Assembly: GCA_013362295.1 (NCBI GenBank)
Contig: JABFWJ010000088.1
Location: 1-7,577 of the forward strand
DNA from: Thermoleophilia bacterium
GTDB lineage: Bacteria; Actinomycetota; Thermoleophilia; Gaiellales; Gaiellaceae
Reading direction: 5' to 3'
Length of the DNA stretch: 7,577 bases
The translations under genes and the position numbers were made by a program. A model generated the notes under the pieces. That model was not told the DNA's origin. It saw nothing but the letters and a program-made list of their open reading frames with translations, and did not search any database. This document shows, in pieces, positions 1 through 6,710 of the stretch; position 1 is the first letter of the stretch, and the number at the start of each line of letters is the position of its first letter.

Positions 1-717
1 GACCACCTTTCCGAGATACATCACACCGACGCGGTCGGAGATGTGCTGCACGACGGAGAGGTCGTGGGCGATGAAGATGTAGGAGAGCTTGAACTCGTCC
101 TGCAGGTCCTGCAGGAGGTTGATCACCTGCGCCTGGACCGACACGTCGAGCGCCGAGACCGGTTCGTCGCAGATGACGACCTCCGGCCGAAGCGCGAGCG
201 CACGCGCGACGCCGATTCGCTGGCGCTGGCCGCCCGAGAACTCGTGGGGATAGCGGCCCATGACGCGCGGGCTGAGCCCGACCCGGTCCAGGAGCTCCGC
301 GACGCGATCGCGGCGCTCGCGCTTCGGCGCCACGTCGGCGTGGATCTGGAACGGCTCTCCGACGATCTCTCCGACCGTCATCCGCGGGTCGAGCGACGTG
401 TAGGGATCCTGCAGGACGATCTGGATCCGCCGCCGCAGCTCGCGCAGCCGGCGGCCGCGGAGCGCAAACACGTCCTGCCCGCGGAAGAGCACCGATCCCG
501 CCGTCGGCCGCTCGAGCGCCATCAGCAGCTTTGCCAGCGTCGACTTGCCGGAGCCGGACTCGCCCACGATCCCGAGCGTCTCGCCTTCGCGCAGCTCGAG
601 ATCGACGCCCTCGAGCGCGTGCACCGTGCCGATCCGGCGTCTGAAGACGACGCCGCGCGTCAGCGGGTAGTGCTTGACGAGCGCCCGCGCCTCGAGGATC
701 GGCGGACGGTCAGTCAC
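1..717 (-). CDS. Peptide ABC transporter ATP-binding protein, DppF/OppF-type (partial, 3' end off the window)
   Basis: This is the second ATPase of the peptide importer; it hydrolyses ATP at the cytoplasmic face to power uptake. The visible 239 residues begin MTDRPPILEARALVKHYPL. They show Walker A GESGSGKST (52-60), Q-loop Gln103 in VLQDPYTSLDP, signature FSGGQRQRIG (160-169), Walker B VVICDEP (180-186, with Asp184 and Glu185) and the H-loop IAHD (His218). The reading frame is still open at base 1. Family members are usually about 320-340 residues, so roughly the last 80-100 are missing, including the C-terminal oligopeptide/dipeptide extension. The GTG start at 717 is preceded by GAGGAGG nine bases upstream. 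It overlaps the end of the upstream ATPase gene by eight bases (GTGACTGA), which suggests coupled translation. The family assignment is secure; dipeptide versus oligopeptide specificity cannot be read from the ATPase. Confidence 0.95.
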   Translation of the reverse strand, partial: MTDRPPILEARALVKHYPLTRGVVFRRRIGTVHALEGVDLELREGETLGIVGESGSGKSTLAKLLMALERPTAGSVLFRGQDVFALRGRRLRELRRRIQIVLQDPYTSLDPRMTVGEIVGEPFQIHADVAPKRERRDRVAELLDRVGLSPRVMGRYPHEFSGGQRQRIGVARALALRPEVVICDEPVSALDVSVQAQVINLLQDLQDEFKLSYIFIAHDLSVVQHISDRVGVMYLGKVV

Positions 718-1705
718 GAGCCATGACCTCCTCGGCGAAGTGGCAGGCGCTGCTGTGGTCCTCCTCGACCGGACGCAGCGGCGGCAGGCGGTCGAGACAA
801 ACCGGCCGGCCGTACGCGCAGCGTGGATGGAACGGGCAGCCGGTGGGCGGAGCGGACAACGTGGGCGGCGCACCGCGCAGTGCGGGCAACCGCGAGCCGC
901 GTTGTCCGAGCCGCGGAATCGACGCCATCAGCCCCTGCGTGTACGGGTGGGCGGGTGAGCTGAACAGCGTCCGGACCGGCGCGTCCTCGACGACCTGGCC
1001 CGCGTACATCACGGCCACGCGGTCCGCGACCTCCGCGACGACGCCGAGGTCGTGCGTGATCAGGATCAGCGCGAGCTGCGATTCCTCCTTGAGCTCGTGC
1101 AAGAGCGCCATGATCTGCGCCTGGACGGTGACGTCGAGCGCGGTGGTCGGCTCGTCGGCGATCAGCACCTCCGGCTCGAGCGACAGCGCGATCGCGATCA
1201 TGATTCGTTGGCGCATTCCGCCCGAGAACTGGTGCGGATAGTCGCCGACGCGCCGGCGTGCGTCCGGGATTCGGACGCGCTCCATCATCTCGATCGCCTT
1301 CCGGCGCGCCGCGGAGTGCGACTCGCCGCGATGGACCCGGAACATCTCCGCGATCTGCTCGCCGACGGTGTAGACCGGGTTCAGCGAGCTGAGGGCGTCC
1401 TGGAAGATCATCGCGATCTTCGTCGCGCGCAGCGTCCGCCGCCGCCGTTCGGGCCACGCGAGGATGTCGGTCCCGCGATAGCGGATCTGGCCTGCGACGA
1501 TGCGCGCGGGCGGGATGTCAAGGATCCCCATCACTGCTTGCGCGCTGACGCTCTTCCCGCACCCCGACTCACCCACGATGGCCAGCGTCTCGCCGGCAGC
1601 GACCGAGTAGGAAACCCCGTTGAGTGCCGCGACGTTGTGGCGCCGGCCACGGAACTCGACGACCAGATCGTCGAGGGCGAGCAGCGGAGCGGGCTGGAGG
1701 CTCAC
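710..1705 (-). CDS. Peptide ABC transporter ATP-binding protein, DppD/OppD-type
   Basis: This is the first ATPase of the importer, 331 residues, the normal length for DppD/OppD. It carries Walker A GESGCGKS (45-52), Q-loop Gln102 in MIFQDALSSLNP, signature FSGGMRQRI (160-168), Walker B LIADEP (181-186) and H-loop THD (His218). The C-terminal oligopeptide/dipeptide extension holds four cysteines, Cys290, Cys296, Cys303 and Cys321, in the GCPFHPRC...C...C arrangement. This arrangement has been reported to bind a [4Fe-4S] cluster in DppD/OppD proteins; a cluster here is an inference. I chose the GTG at 1705 because it overlaps the stop of the upstream permease as GTGA and the ABC domain follows directly (VVEF by residue 18). 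The same frame stays open to 2119, but that part is an antisense-free shadow of the permease gene and has no ABC features. No clear ribosome site is visible, so coupling to the permease is likely. Confidence 0.95.
   Translation of the reverse strand: MSLQPAPLLALDDLVVEFRGRRHNVAALNGVSYSVAAGETLAIVGESGCGKSVSAQAVMGILDIPPARIVAGQIRYRGTDILAWPERRRRTLRATKIAMIFQDALSSLNPVYTVGEQIAEMFRVHRGESHSAARRKAIEMMERVRIPDARRRVGDYPHQFSGGMRQRIMIAIALSLEPEVLIADEPTTALDVTVQAQIMALLHELKEESQLALILITHDLGVVAEVADRVAVMYAGQVVEDAPVRTLFSSPAHPYTQGLMASIPRLGQRGSRLPALRGAPPTLSAPPTGCPFHPRCAYGRPVCLDRLPPLRPVEEDHSSACHFAEEVMARD
727..733 (-). promoter_or_regulatory. Shine-Dalgarno site deciding the GTG start of the DppF-type gene
   Basis: The minus strand reads GAGGAGG, then nine bases, then GTG at 717-715. 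An ATG lies only two bases after the GAGGAGG, but it is in the frame of the upstream gene and reaches a stop after four codons. The GTG is therefore the start that this site serves. The site is inside the coding sequence of the DppD-type gene. Confidence 0.7.
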
Positions 1706-2625
1706 CGCAGCTTGGGGTCGAACGCGTCGCGCAGCGCGTCGCCCAGAAGGATGAATGCGAGCACGGTCAGGCTGAGAAACAGCGCCGGGAAGAACAACAT
1801 GTGGGGGTACTGCCGCAAGTAGCCTTGCGCGACCGACAGCTGCAGCCCCCACGAGATCGCGGGCAGCCGAAGCCCCACGCCGAGGAAGGTCAGCGACGCC
1901 TCGGCGGCGATGATGCCGCCGACCGCCAGGGTCGAGAGGACGAGCAGCGGGGCAACCGCGTTCGGAAAGACGTGGCGGATCATGACGCGCGGGCTCGACG
2001 CGCCGAGCGCGCGCGCAGCGAGCACGTAGTCCGCGTCGCGCAGCGCCAGCGCGCTCGAGCGCATCAGCCGCGTTCCTGTCGGCCACGAGAAGAGCGCGAG
2101 GACGAAGGCGATCGTCCACACGGTGCGGTGCGGAAACGCTGTCAGGATGATGATGCCGCCGAGAATGAACGGGAAGCCGAAGAAGACGTCCATCAGCCGC
2201 GACACCGCGGCGTCGACGAAGCCGCCGTGGTAGCCGGCGAGTATGCCGAGCACGGCCGAGACGACGAAGCTCGTGGAGGTCGCGAGCAACCCGATCGAGA
2301 TCGACGGCCGTGCGCCGTAGATCACATTCGCGTACAGGTCACAGCCCTGCAGGTCGAATCCGAACGGGTGCCCGGCCCGCGGCCCCAGGCCGCTGCTCGC
2401 AAGGTCGCACACGCGCGGGTCGCCGTGGCCGAAGAGGCTCGCGACCAGGCCCGGGAAGGCGGCGATGAAGAGGAGGACGAGGATCAGCGTCGCCGAGATC
2501 AGGAACTCGGGCTTCCCACGCAGGAGCAGCCACGCGTCGCGGCGCAGATTTCCCTCGGAGATCTCGGCCAGCACCGCCGGCTGCCCGGCCGCCATCGCCT
2601 GGTCGACGGCAACCGGCTCAGTCAT
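1702..2625 (-). CDS. Peptide ABC transporter permease, DppC/OppC-type
   Basis: This inner-membrane permease, 307 residues, pairs with the DppB-type subunit to form the translocation channel. An N-terminal cytoplasmic segment (1-40) is followed by hydrophobic segments at about 41-61, 111-131, 152-162, 170-184, 225-242 and 280-295. The binding-protein-dependent transport signature (EAA loop) that contacts the ATPases is at about 204-222, ALGASSPRVMIRHVFPN. The external loop after the first membrane segment contains HPFGFDLQGCDLYANVIYGA, where many DppC proteins have GTDxxGRD; a second cysteine, Cys73, precedes Cys95 in the same loop. The ATG at 2625 overlaps the stop of the upstream permease as ATGACTGA. 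No separate ribosome site is visible, which fits re-initiation. The family call is firm; the substrate cannot be inferred from it. Confidence 0.95.
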   Translation of the reverse strand: MTEPVAVDQAMAAGQPAVLAEISEGNLRRDAWLLLRGKPEFLISATLILVLLFIAAFPGLVASLFGHGDPRVCDLASSGLGPRAGHPFGFDLQGCDLYANVIYGARPSISIGLLATSTSFVVSAVLGILAGYHGGFVDAAVSRLMDVFFGFPFILGGIIILTAFPHRTVWTIAFVLALFSWPTGTRLMRSSALALRDADYVLAARALGASSPRVMIRHVFPNAVAPLLVLSTLAVGGIIAAEASLTFLGVGLRLPAISWGLQLSVAQGYLRQYPHMLFFPALFLSLTVLAFILLGDALRDAFDPKLR

Positions 2626-3544
2626 AGCGGATGCGGGGGTCGAGAACGCCGTACAGGACGTCGACGACGAGATTCGTGAGGATGAAGACGAGGACGAGGA
2701 GCGTCGAGACGCCCACGACCACCGGGCCCTCCTGGCGCTGGATCGCCTGGAAGACGAGGTTGCCGAGGCCGGGGAGGTTGAAGATGCCCTCGACGATCAC
2801 CGTCCCGCTCATCAGGTAGCCGAAGCTCAGAGCGAGATACGTCACGACCGGGATCAGCGAGTTGCGCAACGTGTGCTTGCCGACGACGCGCCACGGTCCG
2901 AGGCCCTTCGCGATCGCGGTGCGGACGAAGTCGGCCCTGCGGTTCTCGATCAGATTCGTGCGCGTCAGGCGTGCGATGAACGCGAGGTCGAGCGCGGCCA
3001 GGATCACGGCGGGCAGCAGGTAGCTCACCGGCCAGCCGTCGGCGACCCCCGCGATCGGGAAGATGCCGAGCTTGACGCCGAGCACGAACTGGGCGAGGAA
3101 CGCGAGCACGAGGGCGGGGACGGAGATGACGACGGTCGTGAGCAGGAGGACGCCGCGGTCGACCACGCCGCCCCGGCGGAGGCCGGCGAGCAGGCCGAGC
3201 AGGATGCCGAACACCGTCTCGAGCACCCAGGCCGTCAGACCGAGCTTCACGGTCACGGGCCAGCGCTCGCGGATGAGCGCGCTCACCGCGTCGCCGTTGA
3301 AGTCGCGGCCGAAGTCCCCGTGCGCGAGACCGCTCATGTACTTCGCGTACTGGATCGGGAGCGAGTCGTCGAGGTGATACTCCTTGTGCAGTTGGGCGAT
3401 CACCGACGGTGCGAGGAACTTGTCGCCGGCGAGCGCACGGATCGGGTCGCCCGGCAGCGCGAAGACCATCGCGAAGATCACGAACGTCGTGCCGAGCACG
3501 ACGGGGATTGTCTGGAGGATTCGCCGGAGGACGTAGCGGCTCAT
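2618..3544 (-). CDS. Peptide ABC transporter permease, DppB/OppB-type
   Basis: This is the partner permease, 308 residues, close to the usual 305-340. It starts with the characteristic RYVLRRILQTIPVVLG, with membrane segment 1 at about 10-30. The external region follows, with PGDP at 31-34 and the conserved HLDDSLPIQYAKYMSGLAHGDFG-type block at about 57-79. Further membrane segments lie at about 100-121, 131-160, 176-192, 234-252 and 279-302. The EAA loop that docks on the ATPases is at about 206-232 (KGLGPWRVVGKHTLRNSLIP). The gene starts 28 bases after the stop of the peptidase gene, with no strong Shine-Dalgarno before ATG 3544, and ends eight bases inside the next permease gene. It is expected to act as a heterodimer with the DppC-type protein in the cytoplasmic membrane. 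Confidence 0.96.
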   Translation of the reverse strand: MSRYVLRRILQTIPVVLGTTFVIFAMVFALPGDPIRALAGDKFLAPSVIAQLHKEYHLDDSLPIQYAKYMSGLAHGDFGRDFNGDAVSALIRERWPVTVKLGLTAWVLETVFGILLGLLAGLRRGGVVDRGVLLLTTVVISVPALVLAFLAQFVLGVKLGIFPIAGVADGWPVSYLLPAVILAALDLAFIARLTRTNLIENRRADFVRTAIAKGLGPWRVVGKHTLRNSLIPVVTYLALSFGYLMSGTVIVEGIFNLPGLGNLVFQAIQRQEGPVVVGVSTLLVLVFILTNLVVDVLYGVLDPRIRYD

Positions 3545-3572
3545 GATTCAGTCGTCCGAACCCGGCCGGCCT

Positions 3573-4970
3573 CTACGCCTCGGAATGCAGGTACCGGAGC
3601 GCGGCGAAGATCGCTCCGAGTTGAACACCCACGAGCTTCTTGATCGGGAGCGCGACCGCCGGCGTGTCGGCCTCGGCCTCCTCGCACCACTGCTCGAATC
3701 GTCGTTGCAGGTCGCGATGCGCCGTGCGCACCGCCGGTGATGCCAGGCCGGCGTCGATCTGCGCGGCGAGCGCGCGGACGAGGATGCCGGGGAACCGTGT
3801 GCGGTACATGTGCACGACACCCTGACATGACCATCGTTCCGCGACGGTTGCCGGCCGGCGGTACTCGGCCTGGGCGGCGCGCCAGCGCGAGAGGGCGGCG
3901 TGCTCCGCCAGGCCGTCGACGAACGAGCGCGACGCGCGCAGATACGGCGATTCGATCGTGAGAGCGCCGCCGGCCTCGGCCAGGGCCGTCCGCATGGCCG
4001 CCACCGCATCGTCGATGCCGTCGGCCTGCCGGTCGAGCACCTCCGCGTACGACTCGGTCGTCGGCGTGTCGTCGTCGGCGTGCTCGGCCGCCCAGTAGGG
4101 AAGCTCGCTCACGAGCGTGAACGTGCCGTACTTCGCGGCGTAATGGCTGCTCGACTCGCCCGATTCGTACGGGACGGGATTCTGTCCCGCCTCCTCGAGG
4201 TAGTCGTAGCTCTCGGCACGCGTCAGCTGGCCGAAGATCGCCGGCGCATGGACCGGCGCGTACGGCGCCTCGGGCTCGCCCTTGTCGAGCGGCAGGCCGA
4301 GATGCGCGGGAATCGCGTGCAGCGCCGGATACAGCTCGGGCGCCGGGCGCGAGACGTAGTAGTAGACGCCGCCGGACTCGGCGTTGTGGAGCGAGCAGAG
4401 GAACGCCGGCTTGACCTCGTCGATGATCCGCATCAGCGCGAGCGTTTCCGGGAGGACGCGGTCGAAGTACGCGCTCTTGTAGGCGAAGGGAAACGTCCAT
4501 TCGACCTGGTCTTCGCTCGCGGGCCGATAAAAGTGACGCGCGTAGTGCGTTCGCGTGAACGGCCCCTTGAACCATCCTTCGTTCAGGCGCGTCGCGTCGG
4601 GATCGATGCACGGGACGATGTGCCAGGTGGCGTCGAGCGACTCGCGCAACGCACCGTCCTCGCAGAGGAGCTTCGCGAGGTACGTCGCGGTGTGCGCCCC
4701 GATCGGCTCATTCGGATGCGGCATCCCGACGATCAGCGCGCTGTGCGCACCTGATCCGACGGACAGGCAAACGAGTGGCTCGCCGAGCCGCGACGTGCCG
4801 ATTCGCCGCAGCGTCGCAACCGACGAATGCGCCTGCGCCAGCTGTTCGACCGCGGCCGTCATCTCGTCCACCGTGGGGAAGACGTCGAACTCGGGCACGC
4901 GGTCGAGCAGCGGCAGGATCTCGCCCACGTTCACGGCGTCCTGCGGTGTCGTCTCGGGCGAGACCGTCAT
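3573..4970 (-). CDS. M14-family zinc carboxypeptidase-like protein, cytoplasmic
   Basis: This is a predicted zinc metallopeptidase (or related amide hydrolase) of the M14 carboxypeptidase family, 465 residues, with no signal peptide or membrane segment. The zinc ligands are visible as HPNE (His85, Glu88) and the third His195 in CSLHNAES. The probable catalytic Glu289 lies in LVSELPYW, matching the carboxypeptidase A layout His-x-x-Glu/His/Glu. IDPDATRLNEGW (122-133) corresponds to the usual NPDG region. The classic Asn-Arg carboxylate-binding motif is not evident; FYRP at 147-150 sits near where it would be expected. A helical C-terminal part (about 300-465) extends beyond the catalytic domain. 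The ATG at 4970 comes three bases after the binding-protein stop, and AGGTG nine bases upstream can serve as its ribosome site. The position between the binding protein and permeases suggests it degrades the imported compound inside the cell. The exact substrate is unknown. Confidence 0.88.
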   Translation of the reverse strand: MTVSPETTPQDAVNVGEILPLLDRVPEFDVFPTVDEMTAAVEQLAQAHSSVATLRRIGTSRLGEPLVCLSVGSGAHSALIVGMPHPNEPIGAHTATYLAKLLCEDGALRESLDATWHIVPCIDPDATRLNEGWFKGPFTRTHYARHFYRPASEDQVEWTFPFAYKSAYFDRVLPETLALMRIIDEVKPAFLCSLHNAESGGVYYYVSRPAPELYPALHAIPAHLGLPLDKGEPEAPYAPVHAPAIFGQLTRAESYDYLEEAGQNPVPYESGESSSHYAAKYGTFTLVSELPYWAAEHADDDTPTTESYAEVLDRQADGIDDAVAAMRTALAEAGGALTIESPYLRASRSFVDGLAEHAALSRWRAAQAEYRRPATVAERWSCQGVVHMYRTRFPGILVRALAAQIDAGLASPAVRTAHRDLQRRFEQWCEEAEADTPAVALPIKKLVGVQLGAIFAALRYLHSEA

Positions 4971-4973
4971 CGG

Positions 4974-6608
4974 TTACTGCACCTGCAGGTCGGTCAGCTC
5001 GACCTGGTTGACGTCGATCGTGACGTGCTTGATGTGCTTGGAGTAGACGTAGACGTATTTCGCGTAGAAGAGCGGTGCGGTCGGGAAGTCGTCCTTGATC
5101 AGGTTCTCGGCCTGCTGGTAGAAGCTCGTTGCCTTCGCCAGCGTGGCGGACGCGTTCCCCTTGAGGATGAGGTTCGTCACCTGCGGGTTGCTGTAGAAGG
5201 TTCCGAAGTTGCCGTCACCCGTCGGCGTGTACAACGCCTGGAGCGTGTTCTGCATGCTCGGATAGAACGCGCCCCAGTGCGCGCGGAACGGCCCGTCGAC
5301 CTTGTGGTCGTACAGCGCCTGGAAGTACGGCCCGAATCCGCCGGGACTCGGGTAGGCGACGTCGATGCCGAGGTTCTGGCGCAGCTGGTTGCCGATCGCC
5401 TGGAACAGCGGCTCGAACCCGAACCCGGTCGGATACCAGATGTTCATCGTGCCCTTCCAGCCGCCCGCCGCCGCGAGCAGCTGCTTCGCCTTGGTCGGGT
5501 TGAAGGTGCAGAGCTCGCCGCACAGCTTCGGCCGGCCGCCCTGCACGGATGCGGGCACCCAGCTGCCCGCAGGCGTCAACAGCCCGCCGAAGAGCGCCTT
5601 GCTGATGGCGCCGCGGTCGATCGCCATCGAGATCGCCTCGCGGAGGCGCTTGTCCTTGAAGCGGTCGTCGTAGAGCGGGTAGCTCATGATGTCGATCTCC
5701 GGCGCGTTGTAGGCCCTGACGCGTCCGGGGAAGTCACTGCCCGCCTTTGCGAGCTCGTCGTTCGACAGGAAGGCGATGTCGAGGTTGCCGGCGAGAACGT
5801 CGTTGTAGGCGGTGTGCGCGTCGGAGTAGATCTTGAAGTCGATCCGGTCGACGTGCGGCTGCGGTCCCTTGTAGCCCGACCAGCGCTTGACCGAGATCAG
5901 CTGGTTGTGCTTCCACTGGCCGAGCATCTGGAACGGGCCGTTGCCGATCGGCGCCAGGTCGTAGGCGTCGGGGTTCTTGAACGCAACCTTCGGCAACGGA
6001 TAGAAGCCGAGCTGGCCGCCGGTCAGCTCGAGCGGGAACTGGCTGTCGGGCTTCGTCAGCGTCACCCGCCAGGTCGTCTTGTTGATGATCTTGAGCCCGG
6101 ACAGCGTCTTCGCCGTCGGCTTGTCCTTCGTGTTCTTCGGGTTGAGCGCGGCGTAGCCCGCGACGTTCGCCAACTCGCCGTTCGTGGCCCAGGCGTTCGG
6201 CCCGTACGCGGTCGCGTTCCACGCGTCGACGAAGCTGCGCGACGTCACAGGTTCGCCGTTCTGGAACTTCCAGCCGCTCTTGATCTTGATCGTCCACACA
6301 CGCCCGGCGCGGCTCGACGTGACCGACTGCGCCATGCCCTTGACGATCTGGTTCTTCGCGTTCAGGTTGAGCAGCGGCGTGAACAGTGCATGCGCCTGGT
6401 CGTACGCGGCGGTCGTTCTCTGTGGCGTGAGGTGATCCGGCTCGAGCTCGTAGATCGAGACCGTCCCGCCCGCGTGTGCGGCGGTCCGGGCGGCTGCCCC
6501 GGCCGGAACTGCTCCACCTGCGCGCGAAGCGATGCTCGCGCCGGCCGCCGAAGCGGCGACAATGAGAACGACGAGCCCCAATCCTCCTGCGCGGACATTA
6601 CGGCCCAT
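4974..6608 (-). CDS. Extracellular solute-binding protein, family 5 (peptide/oligopeptide type)
   Basis: This is the substrate-capturing component of the importer, 544 residues, a typical size for the SBP_bac_5 family. A Sec-type signal (Arg4 and Arg6, then a hydrophobic stretch at about 9-28) is followed by an Ala/Gly-rich linker to about residue 48. The family features then follow: GGTVSIYELEPDHLTPQRTT, WTIKIKSGWKFQNGEPVTS (about 105-123), IGNGPFQMLG (221-230), LREAISMAIDRGAISKALF (322-340) and a C-terminal FPTAPLFYAKYVYVYS. There is no cysteine in the signal region, so no lipobox, which is unusual for a monoderm binding protein. The only cysteines seen are Cys363 and Cys367 (CGELC), possibly a disulfide or bound-ion site. 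The ATG at 6608 has GGAGGG five bases upstream. The frame continues upstream to 7208, but that part crosses the promoter and lies opposite the regulator gene. It is the first gene of the operon. Confidence 0.95.
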   Translation of the reverse strand: MGRNVRAGGLGLVVLIVAASAAGASIASRAGGAVPAGAAARTAAHAGGTVSIYELEPDHLTPQRTTAAYDQAHALFTPLLNLNAKNQIVKGMAQSVTSSRAGRVWTIKIKSGWKFQNGEPVTSRSFVDAWNATAYGPNAWATNGELANVAGYAALNPKNTKDKPTAKTLSGLKIINKTTWRVTLTKPDSQFPLELTGGQLGFYPLPKVAFKNPDAYDLAPIGNGPFQMLGQWKHNQLISVKRWSGYKGPQPHVDRIDFKIYSDAHTAYNDVLAGNLDIAFLSNDELAKAGSDFPGRVRAYNAPEIDIMSYPLYDDRFKDKRLREAISMAIDRGAISKALFGGLLTPAGSWVPASVQGGRPKLCGELCTFNPTKAKQLLAAAGGWKGTMNIWYPTGFGFEPLFQAIGNQLRQNLGIDVAYPSPGGFGPYFQALYDHKVDGPFRAHWGAFYPSMQNTLQALYTPTGDGNFGTFYSNPQVTNLILKGNASATLAKATSFYQQAENLIKDDFPTAPLFYAKYVYVYSKHIKHVTIDVNQVELTDLQVQ

Positions 6609-6613
6609 GTCCA

Positions 6614-6619
6614 CCCTCC
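6614..6619 (-). promoter_or_regulatory. Shine-Dalgarno site of the solute-binding protein gene
   Basis: The minus strand reads GGAGGG TGGAC ATG, a strong ribosome-binding site five bases before the ATG at 6608. It fixes the start to this codon and places the Sec signal directly at the N-terminus. Confidence 0.8.
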
Positions 6620-6667
6620 AATCCGTCTCTAGGAAGCGGTCGCAACCCGTGATAGGTTGATCAGGCG

Positions 6668-6695
6668 AGTCTAAACATTCCGAACTTTCTGTCAA
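6668..6695 (-). promoter_or_regulatory. Sigma-70-type promoter of the transporter operon
   Basis: On the minus strand a perfect -35 box TTGACA (6695-6690) is followed after 16 bases by TAGACT (6673-6668), which matches four of six positions of the -10 consensus. Transcription would start near 6661, leaving a leader of roughly 50 bases before ATG 6608. The region is clearly more AT-rich than its surroundings. The -35 box lies inside the 26-bp dyad described separately, so a protein bound there would be expected to block RNA polymerase. The prediction rests on sequence match only. Confidence 0.65.
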
Positions 6696-6707
6696 CACTG
6701 AAACTTC
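6682..6707. promoter_or_regulatory. Candidate operator: 26-bp interrupted dyad between the divergent genes
   Basis: The left arm GAAcTTTCtGT (6682-6692) and right arm ACtGAAAcTTC (6697-6707) are inverted copies around a four-base centre CAAC. Nine of thirteen base pairs are symmetric; the non-matching positions (lower case and the centre) are themselves symmetrically placed. The dyad covers the -35 box of the operon promoter on the minus strand and ends three bases before the GTG of the regulator gene on the plus strand. Size and symmetry fit a dimeric winged-helix (MarR/GbsR-type) binding site. That the neighbouring regulator binds here is an inference from position. Confidence 0.55.
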
Positions 6708-6710
6708 ACC

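Noticed and set aside
43..726. A 227-codon plus-strand frame opposite the DppF-type ATPase
   Set aside because: It is the shadow of a gene with all ABC ATPase motifs; its composition is Arg/Asp/Leu-rich without features.
1706..2119. Upstream extension of the DppD-type ATPase frame
   Set aside because: The 138 extra codons lie out of frame within the DppC-type gene and contain no ABC sequence; the GTG overlapping the permease stop is the sensible start.
3545..3572. GGCCGGCC palindrome in the gap between the peptidase and DppB-type genes
   Set aside because: A short GC palindrome is expected by chance in such DNA; there is no T-run or longer stem to make it a terminator or processing site.
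1624..3643. Long plus-strand open frames opposite the two permease genes
   Set aside because: They translate into highly charged Arg/Asp/Glu-rich sequences that mirror hydrophobic permease codons on the other strand; no ribosome sites or domains.
4827..6632. A 601-codon open frame on the plus strand opposite the binding-protein and peptidase genes
   Set aside because: Its product is an Arg/Val/Glu/Asp-rich low-complexity protein with no recognisable domain, typical of an antisense shadow in GC-rich DNA; the opposite strand encodes a clear family-5 binding protein with signal peptide and ribosome site.
6609..6661. Riboswitch or leader peptide in the transcript leader of the operon
   Set aside because: The predicted leader is only about 50 bases, too short for a known riboswitch with an expression platform, and no convincing hairpin or small open frame is seen.
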